DNA of 64,000 nt, from NCBI RefSeq assembly GCF_033406955.1, contig NZ_CP137734.1:2542001-2606000 (forward strand), read 5' to 3'. Position numbers and translations under genes: made by a program. How positions within the stretch are numbered: the first letter of the stretch is position 1; every line of letters starts with the position of its first letter. Shown here one piece after another: positions 18,935 through 28,544 of the stretch. This DNA is from Streptomyces violaceoruber. GTDB lineage: Bacteria; Actinomycetota; Actinomycetes; Streptomycetales; Streptomycetaceae. The notes beneath the pieces are model-generated. The model saw only the letters and a program-made list of their open reading frames with translations, was not told where the DNA came from and did no database searches.

Positions 18935-21158
18935 CCCGCTGCCGTTCCTCCTCCGCAAGGACGTCCGCCACCTCCGCGTCCGTCGCCGCGGCCAGCCTCT
19001 CATGGGCGGCCCGGCACTCGGGCGGCTCGATGCTGATGCGCGGCAGGAGGGCGTCCAGGCGGCGCGGCAGCCACCAGTTGGCGCGGCCGAGCAGGTGCAT
19101 CAGGGCGGGCACCAGGAGGGTGCGCAGCACGAAGGCGTCCAGGGCGACCGCGGCGGCCAGCGCGATGCCGAACATGGCGATCACCCGGTCGCCGCTGAGG
19201 ACGAAGGCGAGGAAGACCGAGATCATGATGACGGCGGCGGAGTTGATCACGCGGCCGGTCTCGGCGAGCCCGACCCGGACGGCCCGGCGGTTGTCGCCGG
19301 TCTCCAGCCACTCCTCGTACATCCGGCTGACGAGGAAGACCTGGTAGTCCATGGAGAGCCCGAAGAGCACCGAGACCATGATCACGGGCAGGAAGGGTTC
19401 GATGGGCCCCGCGCTGCCGAGGCCGAGCAGCTCGCTTCCCCAGCCCCACTGGAAGATCGCCACGACCACGCCGAAGGCGGCGGCCACCGCGGCCACGTTC
19501 ATGGCGGCGGCCTTGAGGGGGATGCCGACGGACCGGAAGGCCAGCAGGAGCAGGAGGCAGCCGAGGCCGATGACGACGCCGACGAAGAGGGGCAGCTTGC
19601 CGACGATGACGTCGGCGAAGTCGTCGTAGCCCGCCGTCACGCCGCCGACGTGCACGTCGAGCGCGGTGCCGGCCTCGGCGCGCGGCAGCACCTCGGAGCG
19701 CAGCCGCTCGACCAGGTCGCTGGTGTCCTCGGACTGCGGCGCCGACTCGGGTACGACGGTGAGGTACGCGGCGTCGCCCCCGGAGTTGTACATGACCGGC
19801 GTCACCGAGGAGACGCCCTCGGTGGTGCGCAGGGTGGCGTCCAGGTTGTCCAGGGCGAGGCGGTCCTCGGCACCGCGGACCTCGGTGACCAGGGTCAGCG
19901 GGCCGTTGACGCCGGGGCCGAAGCCGTCGGCGAGGAGGTCGTAGGCCTGGCGGGTGGTGGTGCCCTGGGGGTCGTTGCCCTGGTCGGAGGTGCCGAGGCG
20001 CAGGCCGAGGGTGGGCAGGGCGATGACGGTGATGACGACCAGGGCGAGCGCGCCGAGCAGTTTCGGACGGCGCTCGACGAAGGCCGACCAGCGGGCGGCG
20101 AACCCGGTCGGCACCTCGGGCTCGGGGCCGTGCTCGGCCAGCCGGCGCCGCTCGCGCCGGCTCAGGGCGCGCGGGCCGATGTACGACAGCAGGGCGGGCA
20201 GCAGCGTCACGGAGGCGGCGACGGTGAGGAGCACGGTCAGCGAGGCGGCGACGGCGACGCCGTTGAGGAAGCTCAGCCGGAGGATCAGCATGCCCAGCAG
20301 GGCGATGCAGACGGTGGCACCCGCGAACACCACGGCTCGTCCGGTGGTCGCCACGGCGTCGGCGGCGGCGTCCGCCACGGACAGGCCCCGTTTCAGCCCG
20401 CGCCGGTGTCTGGTGACGATGAACAGCGCGTAGTCGATCCCCACACCGAGTCCGATGAGGGTGCCGAGCATGGGGGCGAAGTCGGCGACGGTCATGGCGT
20501 GGCCGAGGAGCGTGATGCCGGCGTAGGCGGTGCCGACGGAGACCAGCGCGGTGGCGATGGGCAGCAGCGCGGCGGCGACGGAGCCGAAGGCGAGGAACAG
20601 GACGACCGCGGCCACGGCCACGCCGACGGCCTCGGCGAGGTGGCTGCCGCCGGACTCGGTGAGCGCTATGGCGCCACCGCCCAGTTCGATCCGGAGTCCG
20701 CCGGTCTCGGCGGCCTCTGCGGTGTCGACGACGGCCCGTGCCTGGCCCGGGTCGAGGTCCTGGGAGGCGTCCTCGAAGGTGACGGTGGCGTACGCGGTGT
20801 CGGCGTTCTCGCTGATCAGGGGCGAGTCGGCGTCGTGGTACGGGTTGCTGACCGCGGCCACCCCGGGCAGGTCCGCGATGCGGTCCAGGGTGCGGGTCAT
20901 GGCCTGTTCGACGTCGGCGGCGCGGACGGTGCCGGACGTGGTGTGCCAGACGATCGTGTCGCTGTCGCCGCCGAGGTCGGGGAAGCGGGATTCGAGCAGC
21001 CGGGAGGCGCGGTCGGAGCCGGTGCCGGGGATGCCGTAGTCGTTGGAGTACGCGGACCCGGCGACCGTGGCCGCCGTGGCGACGCCGCCGAGGGCGAGCA
21101 GCCAGAGCAGGACGGTGACGAGGCGACGTTGAACACACCAGCGTGCGAGGGCTGCCAC
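18912..21158 (-). CDS. MMPL-family RND exporter
   Basis: Proton-driven membrane transporter of the MmpL/RND class, 748 residues from GTG 21158 (GGGAG seven bases upstream). Two repeated halves, each with one leading helix, an extracytoplasmic domain and five or six helices. The typical signature GLGVGIDYALFIVTRHR occurs in the first half and FGLSMDYQVFLVSRMYEEW in the second, each with the Asp-Tyr pair needed for proton relay. Family members export lipids, siderophores or drugs. Followed directly by an overlapping acetyltransferase gene. Confidence 0.9.
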   Translation of the reverse strand: MAALARWCVQRRLVTVLLWLLALGGVATAATVAGSAYSNDYGIPGTGSDRASRLLESRFPDLGGDSDTIVWHTTSGTVRAADVEQAMTRTLDRIADLPGVAAVSNPYHDADSPLISENADTAYATVTFEDASQDLDPGQARAVVDTAEAAETGGLRIELGGGAIALTESGGSHLAEAVGVAVAAVVLFLAFGSVAAALLPIATALVSVGTAYAGITLLGHAMTVADFAPMLGTLIGLGVGIDYALFIVTRHRRGLKRGLSVADAAADAVATTGRAVVFAGATVCIALLGMLILRLSFLNGVAVAASLTVLLTVAASVTLLPALLSYIGPRALSRRERRRLAEHGPEPEVPTGFAARWSAFVERRPKLLGALALVVITVIALPTLGLRLGTSDQGNDPQGTTTRQAYDLLADGFGPGVNGPLTLVTEVRGAEDRLALDNLDATLRTTEGVSSVTPVMYNSGGDAAYLTVVPESAPQSEDTSDLVERLRSEVLPRAEAGTALDVHVGGVTAGYDDFADVIVGKLPLFVGVVIGLGCLLLLLAFRSVGIPLKAAAMNVAAVAAAFGVVVAIFQWGWGSELLGLGSAGPIEPFLPVIMVSVLFGLSMDYQVFLVSRMYEEWLETGDNRRAVRVGLAETGRVINSAAVIMISVFLAFVLSGDRVIAMFGIALAAAVALDAFVLRTLLVPALMHLLGRANWWLPRRLDALLPRISIEPPECRAAHERLAAATDAEVADVLAEEERQRDVRDTTG

Positions 21159-21340
21159 GAACGTGCTCCCGGGGGGTGTCTGAATTGTGGATCTTTGACC
21201 GGGAACACCCGTGAAGCCGGGAAGACCGGGAATGGCCGTCCATGGTGCGAACAGACCGCAAAGAACGCATGAGCAATGCGGAATCACTCTTGCAGGCAGA
21301 AGTGATCCTTTGCGGACTTAGTGTCCTTATTCACAACAAC

Positions 21341-21384
21341 GGCCCTGGGGGAACCCGCCGTGCTCGGCGCGTCCCCCCAGGGCC
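21341..21384 (-). terminator. Terminator of the gatCAB operon
   Basis: GGCCCTGGGGG (21341-21351) pairs with CCCCCAGGGCC (21374-21384). Lies 15 bases past the gatB stop. The AT-richer stretch next to it (about 21240-21340) contains no gene. Confidence 0.7.
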
Positions 21385-21399
21385 TTGCGTGTGCGGGTG

Positions 21400-22914
21400 T
21401 CAGCCTTCGGCCACGCCCAGCTTCTCCAGGATCAGCTCCTTGACGCGGGCCGCGTCCGCCTGGCCCCTGGTCGCCTTCATGACCGCGCCGACCAGGGCGC
21501 CGGCGGCCGCCACCTTGCCGCCGCGGATCTTGTCCGCGACGCCCGGGTTGCCGGCGATGGCCTCGTCGACGGCGGTGGTCAGCGCGCCCTCGTCGGAGAC
21601 GACCTTCAGGCCGCGCTTGTCGACGACCTCGTCCGGCGTGCCCTCACCGGCGAGGACGCCGAGGATGACCTGGCGGGCCAGCTTGTCGTTCAGCTCGCCC
21701 TTGGTCACCAGCTCGGCGACACGGGCGACCTGGACCGGCGTGATCGCCAGCTCGTCGAGCGCCTTGCCCGACTCGTTGGCGCTGCGGGCCAGCTCGCCCA
21801 TCCACCACTTGCGGGCGGAGGCCGCGTCGGCACCGGCGTCGATCGTGGCGACGATCGGGTCCAGGGCTCCGGCGTTGAGGATGGACTGCATGTCGTTGCC
21901 GGAGATGCCCCACTCCTCGCGGAGCCGGTTGCGGCGCACCAGCGGCAGCTCGGGCAGCCCGGAACGGATCTCCTCGACCCACTGGCGGGAGGGAGCGACG
22001 GGCACCAGGTCGGGCTCCGGGAAGTACCGGTAGTCCTCGGCCTCCTCCTTCACGCGGCCCGAGGTGGTGGACCCCGTGTCCTCGTGGAAGTGGCGGGTCT
22101 CCTGGATGATCGTGCCGCCGTCGTTCAGCACGGCGGCGTGCCGCTGGATCTCGAAGCGGGCGGCCCGCTCGACGGAGCGCAGCGAGTTGACGTTCTTGGT
22201 CTCGCTGCGGGTGCCGAACTTCTCCCGGCCGTGCGGGCGCAGCGACAGGTTGACGTCGCAGCGCATCTGGCCCATCTCCATGCGGGCCTCGGACACGCCG
22301 AGGGCACGGATGAGTTCGCGCAGCTCACGGACGTACGCCCGGGCGACCTCGGGGGCCCGCTCGCCCGCTCCCTCGATCGGCTTGGTGACGATCTCGATGA
22401 GCGGGATGCCGGCGCGGTTGTAGTCGAGCAGGGAGTGCGAGGCGCCGTGGATGCGGCCCGTCGCGCCACCGACGTGCAGCGACTTGCCGGTGTCCTCCTC
22501 CATGTGGGCGCGCTCGATCTGGACGCGGAAGGTCTCCCCGTCCTCCAGCTGCACGTCGAGGTAGCCGTCGAAGGCGATCGGCTCGTCGTACTGGGAGGTC
22601 TGGAAGTTCTTCGGCATGTCCGGATAGAAGTAGTTCTTCCGGGCGAAGCGGCACCACTCGGCGATCTCGCAGTTCAGCGCGAGGCCGATCTTGATCGCCG
22701 ACTCGACGCCGGTCGCGTTGACGGCCGGGAGCGCGCCGGGCATGCCGAGGCAGACGGGGCAGGTCTGGGTGTTCGGGTCCGCACCGAGCGCGGTCGAACA
22801 GCCGCAGAACATCTTGGTCTTGGTGCCGAGTTCGACATGGACCTCGAGGCCCATGACGGGGTCGTACGACGCGAGTGCGTCCTCGTACGACACCAGGTCG
22901 GTCGTGGTGGTCAC
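21400..22914 (-). CDS. gatB: Asp/Glu-tRNA(Asn/Gln) amidotransferase subunit B
   Basis: Recognises the misacylated Glu-tRNA(Gln)/Asp-tRNA(Asn) and activates the acyl group for amidation in the GatCAB complex. 504 residues. GatB signatures: [15 protein letters not shown] near residue 15, zinc site Cys residues in MFCGCSTAL and [11 protein letters not shown], then a C-terminal YqeY-like helical tail (from ~360) that holds the tRNA. GTG start with GAGGGA upstream. Last gene of the gatC-gatA-small-gatB unit. Confidence 0.96.
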   Translation of the reverse strand: MTTTTDLVSYEDALASYDPVMGLEVHVELGTKTKMFCGCSTALGADPNTQTCPVCLGMPGALPAVNATGVESAIKIGLALNCEIAEWCRFARKNYFYPDMPKNFQTSQYDEPIAFDGYLDVQLEDGETFRVQIERAHMEEDTGKSLHVGGATGRIHGASHSLLDYNRAGIPLIEIVTKPIEGAGERAPEVARAYVRELRELIRALGVSEARMEMGQMRCDVNLSLRPHGREKFGTRSETKNVNSLRSVERAARFEIQRHAAVLNDGGTIIQETRHFHEDTGSTTSGRVKEEAEDYRYFPEPDLVPVAPSRQWVEEIRSGLPELPLVRRNRLREEWGISGNDMQSILNAGALDPIVATIDAGADAASARKWWMGELARSANESGKALDELAITPVQVARVAELVTKGELNDKLARQVILGVLAGEGTPDEVVDKRGLKVVSDEGALTTAVDEAIAGNPGVADKIRGGKVAAAGALVGAVMKATRGQADAARVKELILEKLGVAEG

Positions 22915-22929
22915 GGTGAAACTTCCCTC

Positions 22930-23169
22930 TCAGCCCAGCAGGACGTCGTCGTCGCCGAGACGCTTCAGCTCGCGGTACAGGATGGCGAGGTTGGTGACGA
23001 CGGCGGCTCCGGTGACGACGGCGTCGAGCAGTCGCAGCGTGTCGCTCTCGCCACGGGCCTTCTTGATCTGCTTGTAGACCCCGACGGCGCCGAACGCCGA
23101 CGTGGCCATCGAGACGTACAGACCGGACTTGGACTTCTTGAAGCCCTTGGCCTTGGTCAGTGCACTCAC
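22930..23169 (-). CDS. Small conserved protein inside the gatCAB operon
   Basis: Seventy-nine residues starting at the GTG that overlaps the gatA stop (GTGA), so translation is coupled to gatA; gatB follows 15 bases later. Basic N terminus rich in Lys ([12 protein letters not shown]), then two mildly hydrophobic stretches ([16 protein letters not shown] and [19 protein letters not shown]) and an acidic end (GDDDVLLG). No known domain. The tight position suggests a role with, or dose-matched to, the amidotransferase, but nothing in the sequence proves this. From memory the same insertion is seen in S. coelicolor. Confidence 0.75.
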   Translation of the reverse strand: MSALTKAKGFKKSKSGLYVSMATSAFGAVGVYKQIKKARGESDTLRLLDAVVTGAAVVTNLAILYRELKRLGDDDVLLG

Positions 23170-24659
23170 AGCGACGGAGCCTCCTCGATCAGCGGGTGGC
23201 CCCACTTTTCCACGAAGGCGGCCTCGACGGCGGCGCCGACCTTGTAGAGCCGGTCGTCCTTCATGGCGGGGGCGATGATCTGCAGACCCACCGGCAGGTT
23301 GTCCTCCGGCGCGAGGCCGCAGGGCAGCGACATGGCCGCGTTGCCCGCCAGGTTGGTGGGGATGGTGCACAGGTCGGCCAGGTACATCGCCATCGGGTCG
23401 TCGGCGCGCTCGCCGATCGCGAAGGCGGTGGTCGGGGTCGTCGGGGAGACGATCACGTCGACCTGCTCGAAGGCCCGCTCGAACTCCTGCTTGATGAGGG
23501 TGCGGACCTTCTGGGCGCTGCCGTAGTACGCGTCGTAGTACCCGCTCGACAGGGCGTACGTGCCGAGCATGATGCGGCGCTTGACCTCGGGGCCGAAGCC
23601 GGCCTCGCGGGTCAGGGAGGTGACCTCCTCGGCGGAGTGCGTGCCGTCGTCGCCGACGCGCGCGCCGTAGCGCAGGCCGTCGAAGCGGGCGAGGTTGGAG
23701 GAGCACTCGGACGGGGCGATCAGGTAGTACGCGGAGAGCGCGAGGTCGAAGGACGGGCAGTCCAGCTCGACGATCTCGGCGCCCAGCGACTTCAGCAGCT
23801 CGACGGACTCGTCGAAGCGCTGGACGACACCGGCCTGGTAGCCCTCGCCGCGGAACTGCTTGACGACGCCGACGCGCATGCCGTCGACGCTGCCGTTGCG
23901 GGCGGCCTCGACGACCGCGGGGACGGGGGCGTCGATGGAGGTGGAGTCCATCGGGTCGTGGCCGGCGATCACCTCGTGCAGCAGGGCCGCGTCCAGGACC
24001 GTGCGGGCGCAGGGGCCGCCCTGGTCGAGGGAGGAGGAGAAGGCCACCATGCCGTAGCGGGAGACGCCGCCGTACGTCGGCTTGACGCCGACCGTGCCGG
24101 TGACGGACGCGGGCTGGCGGATGGAACCGCCGGTGTCGGTGCCGATGGCGAGCGGGGCCTGGAAGGCGGCGAGGGCCGCGGAGGAGCCGCCGCCGGAGCC
24201 GCCGGGGATCTTGGTGAGGTCCCAGGGGTTGCCGGTCGGGCCGTAGGCGCTGTTCTCGGTGGAGGACCCCATGGCGAACTCGTCCATGTTGGTCTTGCCG
24301 AGGATGACGACGTCGGCGGCCTTGAGGCGCTTGGTGACGGTCGCGTCGTACGGCGGGATCCAGCCCTCGAGGATCTTCGAGCCGACGGTGGTGGGGATGC
24401 CCTCGGTGGTGAAGATGTCCTTGAGCGCGAGGGGGACGCCGGCCAGCGGACCGAGCTTCTCGCCGCGCTCGCGCTTCTCGTCGACGGCGCGGGCCTGGGC
24501 CAGCGCGCCCTCGCGGTCCACGTGCAGGAAGGCGTGCACCTTCTCGTCGACGGCCTCGATGCGGGCCAGGTGGGCCTCGGTGACCTGGACGGCGGTCAGC
24601 TCGCCGGAGGCGATCTTCGCGGCGATCTCGGCCGCGGTGAGCTTGATGATGTCGCTCAT
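23166..24659 (-). CDS. gatA: Asp/Glu-tRNA(Asn/Gln) amidotransferase subunit A
   Basis: Amidase subunit that releases ammonia from glutamine for GatB. 497 residues, standard length. Catalytic Ser-cisSer-Lys triad visible: Lys near 79 ([10 protein letters not shown]), the Gly/Ser-rich signature [29 protein letters not shown] (about 148-177, broken by the two catalytic serines). Begins 3 bases after the gatC stop. Confidence 0.97.
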   Translation of the reverse strand: MSDIIKLTAAEIAAKIASGELTAVQVTEAHLARIEAVDEKVHAFLHVDREGALAQARAVDEKRERGEKLGPLAGVPLALKDIFTTEGIPTTVGSKILEGWIPPYDATVTKRLKAADVVILGKTNMDEFAMGSSTENSAYGPTGNPWDLTKIPGGSGGGSSAALAAFQAPLAIGTDTGGSIRQPASVTGTVGVKPTYGGVSRYGMVAFSSSLDQGGPCARTVLDAALLHEVIAGHDPMDSTSIDAPVPAVVEAARNGSVDGMRVGVVKQFRGEGYQAGVVQRFDESVELLKSLGAEIVELDCPSFDLALSAYYLIAPSECSSNLARFDGLRYGARVGDDGTHSAEEVTSLTREAGFGPEVKRRIMLGTYALSSGYYDAYYGSAQKVRTLIKQEFERAFEQVDVIVSPTTPTTAFAIGERADDPMAMYLADLCTIPTNLAGNAAMSLPCGLAPEDNLPVGLQIIAPAMKDDRLYKVGAAVEAAFVEKWGHPLIEEAPSL

Positions 24660-24662
24660 GGC

Positions 24663-24959
24663 TTACTCCTCCCCCAGGATCTGCGGCACCTTGAAACGCT
24701 GCTGCTCCTGGGCCGGGGCGCCGGAGAGCGCCTGCTCGGGCGTGAGCGACGGACGGACCTCGTCCGGCCGCATGACGTTCGTCAGCGGGAGCGGGTGCGA
24801 GGTCGGCGGTACGTCTTGGTCGGCGACCTCGCTGACGCGGGCGACCGCGCCGATGATGTCGTCCAGCTGTCCCGCGAAGTGCTCGAGCTCTTCGGGCTTC
24901 AGCTCCAGACGCGCCAGCCGGGCGAGGTGGGCGACCTCCTCGCGCGTGATGCCAGGCAT
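24663..24959 (-). CDS. gatC: Asp/Glu-tRNA(Asn/Gln) amidotransferase subunit C
   Basis: Small scaffolding subunit that wraps around GatA-GatB. 98 residues from ATG 24959 (GAGGAAC upstream). Typical opening [21 protein letters not shown] and C-terminal RFKVPQIL. The frame is open to 25037 but the extension is not conserved. First gene of the operon; its leader contains a perfect inverted repeat. Confidence 0.95.
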   Translation of the reverse strand: MPGITREEVAHLARLARLELKPEELEHFAGQLDDIIGAVARVSEVADQDVPPTSHPLPLTNVMRPDEVRPSLTPEQALSGAPAQEQQRFKVPQILGEE

Positions 24960-25002
24960 GCAGCGTTCCTCTGGGTGAGTGTGTGGTCGGGGCACTTCGG
25001 CC

Positions 25003-25081
25003 GGGACAAGTCGCTTGTCCCCGTCGATTCGGCCCAATCGGTTTGGCCCAATCCTATGGGGCCGGGCCCCGTGGCCGTTAA
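25003..25081 (-). promoter_or_regulatory. gatC promoter region with inverted repeat in the leader
   Basis: Minus strand TAGGAT (25051-25056), an ideal actinobacterial -10, 19 bases after TTAACG (25076-25081). Two direct repeats GGCCCAATC (25031-25039 and 25045-25053) overlap the -10. Downstream, still 44 bases before gatC, is a perfect inverted repeat GGGACAAGTCGCTTGTCCC (25003-25021). Motifs are seen; function is inferred. Confidence 0.45.
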
Positions 25082-25103
25082 ACGGTTTCCCCCGGGGGGC
25101 GGC

Positions 25104-25598
25104 TCACCCGCGCCGCGCGTCCCAGGCTGCGCTGCTCAGGAAGTGGTTGTCGTACAGCTCCTGGACCTCCAGCAGGCTCTCCGGGGTGGCCTCGCCGAGG
25201 GCGATGCGCTGGAGATGGCGGAAGTACTCGAAGCGTTCGACGCCGGGTGCGAGGACGATGAGCAGGTCGGCGTCGGCGCCCGGCACGGCGGCGAAGGCGT
25301 GCGGTTTGCCGGGCGGGACGACGATCAGGTCGCCGGGGCCCGCGGTGAGGACCTCGTCGCCGGAGAGCACGTCGGCGGCGCCGTCGAGGAGGAAGAACAT
25401 CTCGGCGGAGTTGTCGTGCCAGTGCGGCTTGGCGCCGTCGGCGCCCGCGGTGAGGGTGACGCGCTGGGTGGACAGGGCGCCGCCGGTGGAGCTGCTGTCG
25501 GCCAGCAGGCGCACGGCGGTGGGCGCGCGGCCGACGACCTCGGCCTCGGCCTCGCGGACGACCACGGACTCGTCGAACTTCGGAACGAACAGCGACAT
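25104..25598 (-). CDS. Cupin-domain protein
   Basis: Single-domain beta-barrel of 164 residues. Cupin motif 1 is HWHDNSAEMFFLLDG (near 57) and motif 2 is PGDLIVVPPGKPHAFAA (near 90), keeping the His/Glu/His metal ligands. Could bind a metal and a small ligand or act as an enzyme; no specific reaction can be named. ATG at 25598 chosen over the longer frame because the family core begins directly after it. Lies 31 bases after the DUF4267 gene, forming a two-gene operon. Confidence 0.8.
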   Translation of the reverse strand: MSLFVPKFDESVVVREAEAEVVGRAPTAVRLLADSSSTGGALSTQRVTLTAGADGAKPHWHDNSAEMFFLLDGAADVLSGDEVLTAGPGDLIVVPPGKPHAFAAVPGADADLLIVLAPGVERFEYFRHLQRIALGEATPESLLEVQELYDNHFLSSAAWDARRG

Positions 25599-25629
25599 TC
25601 TCGAACCCCCTGAAGACGATTGGGTGCGC

Positions 25630-26001
25630 TCAGACCGCGAAGAGCAGTCCGGCACTGATGAGGACAACGATCGCGGTGGCGAAGTGGATCCCGAAGGCCA
25701 CCGCCTTCGTACCCCCGTGGCGCAGCACTATGAGCGTGTCGGCGAGCGGGACGAGGGCGACGCAGAGCATGAACCACGCCTCGGGGCGGGCACCGGCGAA
25801 GACCAGCAGCGCCAGCCCCACCACACCGAGCGTGCCGTCCCTGACGCCCTTGACCGTCAGGTAGGCGGCGGCGTCGCCGCCGGCGTCGGCCGGGACACCG
25901 TAGCCGGTGGCGGCGGAGGCGGGCTGGAACAGGAAGCGGTACCCCAGGAACAGGCAGAACAGGTTGAGCACGACGGCCAGGGTGTACGCGGTGACGGTCA
26001 C
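25630..26001 (-). CDS. DUF4267 membrane protein
   Basis: 123 residues, GTG start with AAGGAG upstream. Four hydrophobic helices (about residues 5-25, 50-68, 73-92, 100-120) with the DUF4267 pattern YRFLFQPASAATGYGVP and VKGVRDGTLG. Function unknown; such genes often sit next to TetR-type regulators. A CTAGC operator lies 13 bases before the start, just beyond the ribosome site, so repression by a dimeric regulator is likely. Confidence 0.8.
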   Translation of the reverse strand: MTVTAYTLAVVLNLFCLFLGYRFLFQPASAATGYGVPADAGGDAAAYLTVKGVRDGTLGVVGLALLVFAGARPEAWFMLCVALVPLADTLIVLRHGGTKAVAFGIHFATAIVVLISAGLLFAV

Positions 26002-26013
26002 GGCTTCTCCTTG

Positions 26014-26026
26014 CTAGCAGCGCTAG
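26014..26026. promoter_or_regulatory. Operator site 1 (CTAGC-N3-GCTAG)
   Basis: CTAGCAGCGCTAG, a perfect 5+5 inverted repeat between the DUF4267 ribosome site and its promoter. Confidence 0.7.
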
Positions 26027-26059
26027 GGACAAGAGTGACGCTAACAGATCGACGACAGA

Positions 26060-26125
26060 ATGGCTAGCGCTGCTAGATTGAAGGTCGTGACGATCCACCC
26101 GCGCCGGGAGCGTGGCCGGGGTACG
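26060..26125 (+). pseudogene. Possible remnant of a divergent TetR-type regulator
   Basis: A short start (ATG at 26060 or GTG at 26087, the latter giving VTIHPRRERGRG) faces the DUF4267 operon at the operator pair, and the basic opening resembles N termini of TetR regulators. The expected helix-turn-helix does not follow: the frame continues as low-complexity Pro/Arg sequence and runs antisense into the next gene. I read it as a decayed or deleted repressor. The rest of the gap to 26303 contains short GCCCGGCTCA-type repeats and no gene. Confidence 0.35.
26063..26075. promoter_or_regulatory. Operator site 2 (CTAGC-N3-GCTAG)
   Basis: CTAGCGCTGCTAG, the exact reverse complement of site 1, 49 bases away centre to centre. 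Placed where a divergent regulator gene would start. Confidence 0.7.
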
Positions 26126-26303
26126 GGCTGCGAGGAGCTGCCGGTCGACCCGCGGGTCTCGACCGCGGCGGCCGGGGGCGCGCACGGGACACCGCCGACG
26201 CCCGGCCCAGGCCTGCCCGGCTCACCTCTGCCCGGCTCAGGCCTGCCCCGCCCGCCGCCGCGGCGAGCGGGCCGGGTCGCGTGGTGTGGTCGTGGTGGTC
26301 AGG

Positions 26304-28544
26304 TCACTCGTCGCTCGCCGCCGCGGGCAGGGCGGCGGCGGCCCGGACCCAGCCGCGGGAGCCGCGGGCGAGCAGCCAGGCGGTGGTCTCCTCCGGCGGC
26401 ATCGCGGCCGCGACCAGCCAGCCCTGTACGGCGTCGCAGCCGAGGTCCCGCAGGCGCTCCCAGGTCTCGTCGTCCTCCACGCCCTCGGCGACGACGAGCA
26501 GGCCGAGCGAGTGGGCGAGGTCGACGGTGCAGCGCACGATCTCGGCGTCCTCGTTGTCGATGGCCAGCCGGGCCACGAACGAGCGGTCGATCTTCAGCTC
26601 GCTGACGGGCAGCCTGCGCAGGTGGACGAGGGAGGAGTAACCGGTGCCGAAGTCGTCCAGGGACATCTTGACGCCGTGTCCGGTCAGCGCGTTGAGGGTG
26701 TCGGCCGCGCGCTGCGGGTCCTCCAGGAGGACGTGCTCCGTGATCTCGAGTTGGAGCGCTCCCGCGGGCACTCCGTGCCGGGCGAGCCGGGCGGCCACCG
26801 AGCCCGCGAAGCCGGGGGTGTGGACGTCGCGCGGGGAGACGTTGACCGCGACCGGCACGAACAGCCCCTGGGCGCGCCACCGGGCGACCTGGCCGAGCGC
26901 CGTCTCCAGTACGTACTCGGTGAGGTGGGGCATCAGCCCGGAGGACTCGGCGATCGCTATGAACTCGTCCGGCGGCACCTTGCCCCGCTCGGGGTGCACC
27001 CAGCGCACCAGGGCCTCCAGGCCCGCGACCTGGCCGTCGAAGCGGACCTTGGGCTGGTAGTGCAGCTGGACCTCGTGGGCGTCCAGGGCCCGGCGCAGGT
27101 CGCCGAGGAGGCCGAGCCGGTCCGGGGTGTTGGAGTCCCGCTTGGACTCGTAGACCTCCACGCCGGTGCGGTCCCGCTTCGCCTGGTACATCGCCACGTC
27201 GGCACGGCGCAGCAGTCCCTCGGCGTCCAGCGCGTGGTCGGGGAAGACGGCGACGCCGGCGCTGGCCTCCAGGACGAGGGTGAGCCCGTCCAGGTCCATG
27301 GGGGAGCTGAGGGCGCCCACCAGGCTCCGGGCGATCCGGGTCGCCGACGTGGTGGAGTCGGCGACGGGCAGTAAGACGGCGAACTCGTCACCGCCGAGCC
27401 GCGCGGCCTCCGCCCCGCGCGGCAGGGCCTGCCGCAGCCGGTCGGCGGTCTGCAGCAGCAGCCGGTCGCCGGCGAGATGCCCGAGTGTGTCGTTGACCGA
27501 CCGGAAACGGTCGAGGTCGATCAGCATCAGGGCGGCGCGGGCGCCGATGCGCTCGGCGTCGTCCAGCGCGGTCCAGGTGCGCTCCAGGAGCCACTGCCGG
27601 TTGGGCAGGCCGGTGAGCGGGTCGCGCAACTGCTCCTCGGCGCGGGCGCGGGCGATCCACAGCGTGGAGTCGAGGGCGATGAGCGGGATGGCGAACAGCG
27701 GCAGCAGCAGCGGCTTGGCGACGGCGACGACGCAGATCAGCGGCGCGATGCCGAGCAGGGCGACCGCGACCAGGCCGTGTCGGACCAGGGCGGTGCGGGC
27801 GGCCGTGGGCAGGCCGGGGCGCGGGGTCTGGATGTACCAGAGCAGGGCACGGGTGACGGCGAGGTAGGCGACGGCGACGAGCACCACCTTGGGCGCCGCG
27901 TACACCCCCCAGGTCTCGGGGTCCCAGGGGCGCTCCACGGACGGTACGGAGCCGCAGACGCCGAGGACCACGGCGCCCGCGGCGATGCCGAGGATGTCCA
28001 CCGCGCCGTGCAGGACGCCCTGCCGCCAGCGGCCCCGGCGGGCTATGCCGACCAGGACGACGACGGTGAGGCTGACCATGCCGGCCGGAATCCAGCCGTA
28101 CAGCAGCAGGACGGCGAGGGTGAGGGCGGCGCCCGAACCGGTGCCGCCCCACCAGCGGGAGCGGCCCAGCATGACCAGGTGGCCGACGACGATGCCGGAC
28201 AGCACGGCCAGGGACCAGCCGACGGTGCCGGCCGGGAAGAGTGCGTGTCCGTCGCTGAACGCCCGGTAGAAACCGGCGCCCAGGACGAAGGCGGCGGTCG
28301 CGACGACGGCCGCGGGCAACGCGGGCCAGGACAGGTGCCGTTCGCCGTCCGGATCGACGAGGCCGTGGGGGTGTCCTTGCGGGTGGCCGTGGGGGCGGCC
28401 GACGGCCTGCGGCACGCGGGTGCCCGTCACGGAAGACGGGACGCCACCATCGCGTTGCCCGAGCCACCGGCTCACGTGCCACGCGTCCGCCATGCGACGC
28501 AGGCGCAGCCGTGAGCCCGCGGCGGCGCTCTCGGTCGGTTCCAT
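26304..28544 (-). CDS. rmdB: Membrane GGDEF-EAL protein, RmdB-like
   Basis: Cyclic-di-GMP enzyme of 746 residues: about eight to nine N-terminal membrane helices (~55-285), GGDEF domain ([10 protein letters not shown] near 395) and EAL domain. The EAL half is intact: GLEALVRW, ELEITEHV-type metal site, LDDFGTGYSS and LKIDRSF. The GGDEF lacks a standard I-site (RGAE instead of RxxD). Position beside ligA and gatCAB matches S. coelicolor RmdB (SCO5495, from memory), which degrades c-di-GMP and affects development. ATG 28544 has a GGGA ribosome site; a longer frame to 28580 exists. Confidence 0.85.
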   Translation of the reverse strand: MEPTESAAAGSRLRLRRMADAWHVSRWLGQRDGGVPSSVTGTRVPQAVGRPHGHPQGHPHGLVDPDGERHLSWPALPAAVVATAAFVLGAGFYRAFSDGHALFPAGTVGWSLAVLSGIVVGHLVMLGRSRWWGGTGSGAALTLAVLLLYGWIPAGMVSLTVVVLVGIARRGRWRQGVLHGAVDILGIAAGAVVLGVCGSVPSVERPWDPETWGVYAAPKVVLVAVAYLAVTRALLWYIQTPRPGLPTAARTALVRHGLVAVALLGIAPLICVVAVAKPLLLPLFAIPLIALDSTLWIARARAEEQLRDPLTGLPNRQWLLERTWTALDDAERIGARAALMLIDLDRFRSVNDTLGHLAGDRLLLQTADRLRQALPRGAEAARLGGDEFAVLLPVADSTTSATRIARSLVGALSSPMDLDGLTLVLEASAGVAVFPDHALDAEGLLRRADVAMYQAKRDRTGVEVYESKRDSNTPDRLGLLGDLRRALDAHEVQLHYQPKVRFDGQVAGLEALVRWVHPERGKVPPDEFIAIAESSGLMPHLTEYVLETALGQVARWRAQGLFVPVAVNVSPRDVHTPGFAGSVAARLARHGVPAGALQLEITEHVLLEDPQRAADTLNALTGHGVKMSLDDFGTGYSSLVHLRRLPVSELKIDRSFVARLAIDNEDAEIVRCTVDLAHSLGLLVVAEGVEDDETWERLRDLGCDAVQGWLVAAAMPPEETTAWLLARGSRGWVRAAAALPAAASDE

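Noticed and set aside
26060..26605. Plus-strand frame as an intact regulator gene
   Set aside because: Only the first dozen residues look like a regulator; the rest is Pro/Arg low complexity and overlaps the 3' end of the RmdB-like gene. Kept only as a possible remnant.
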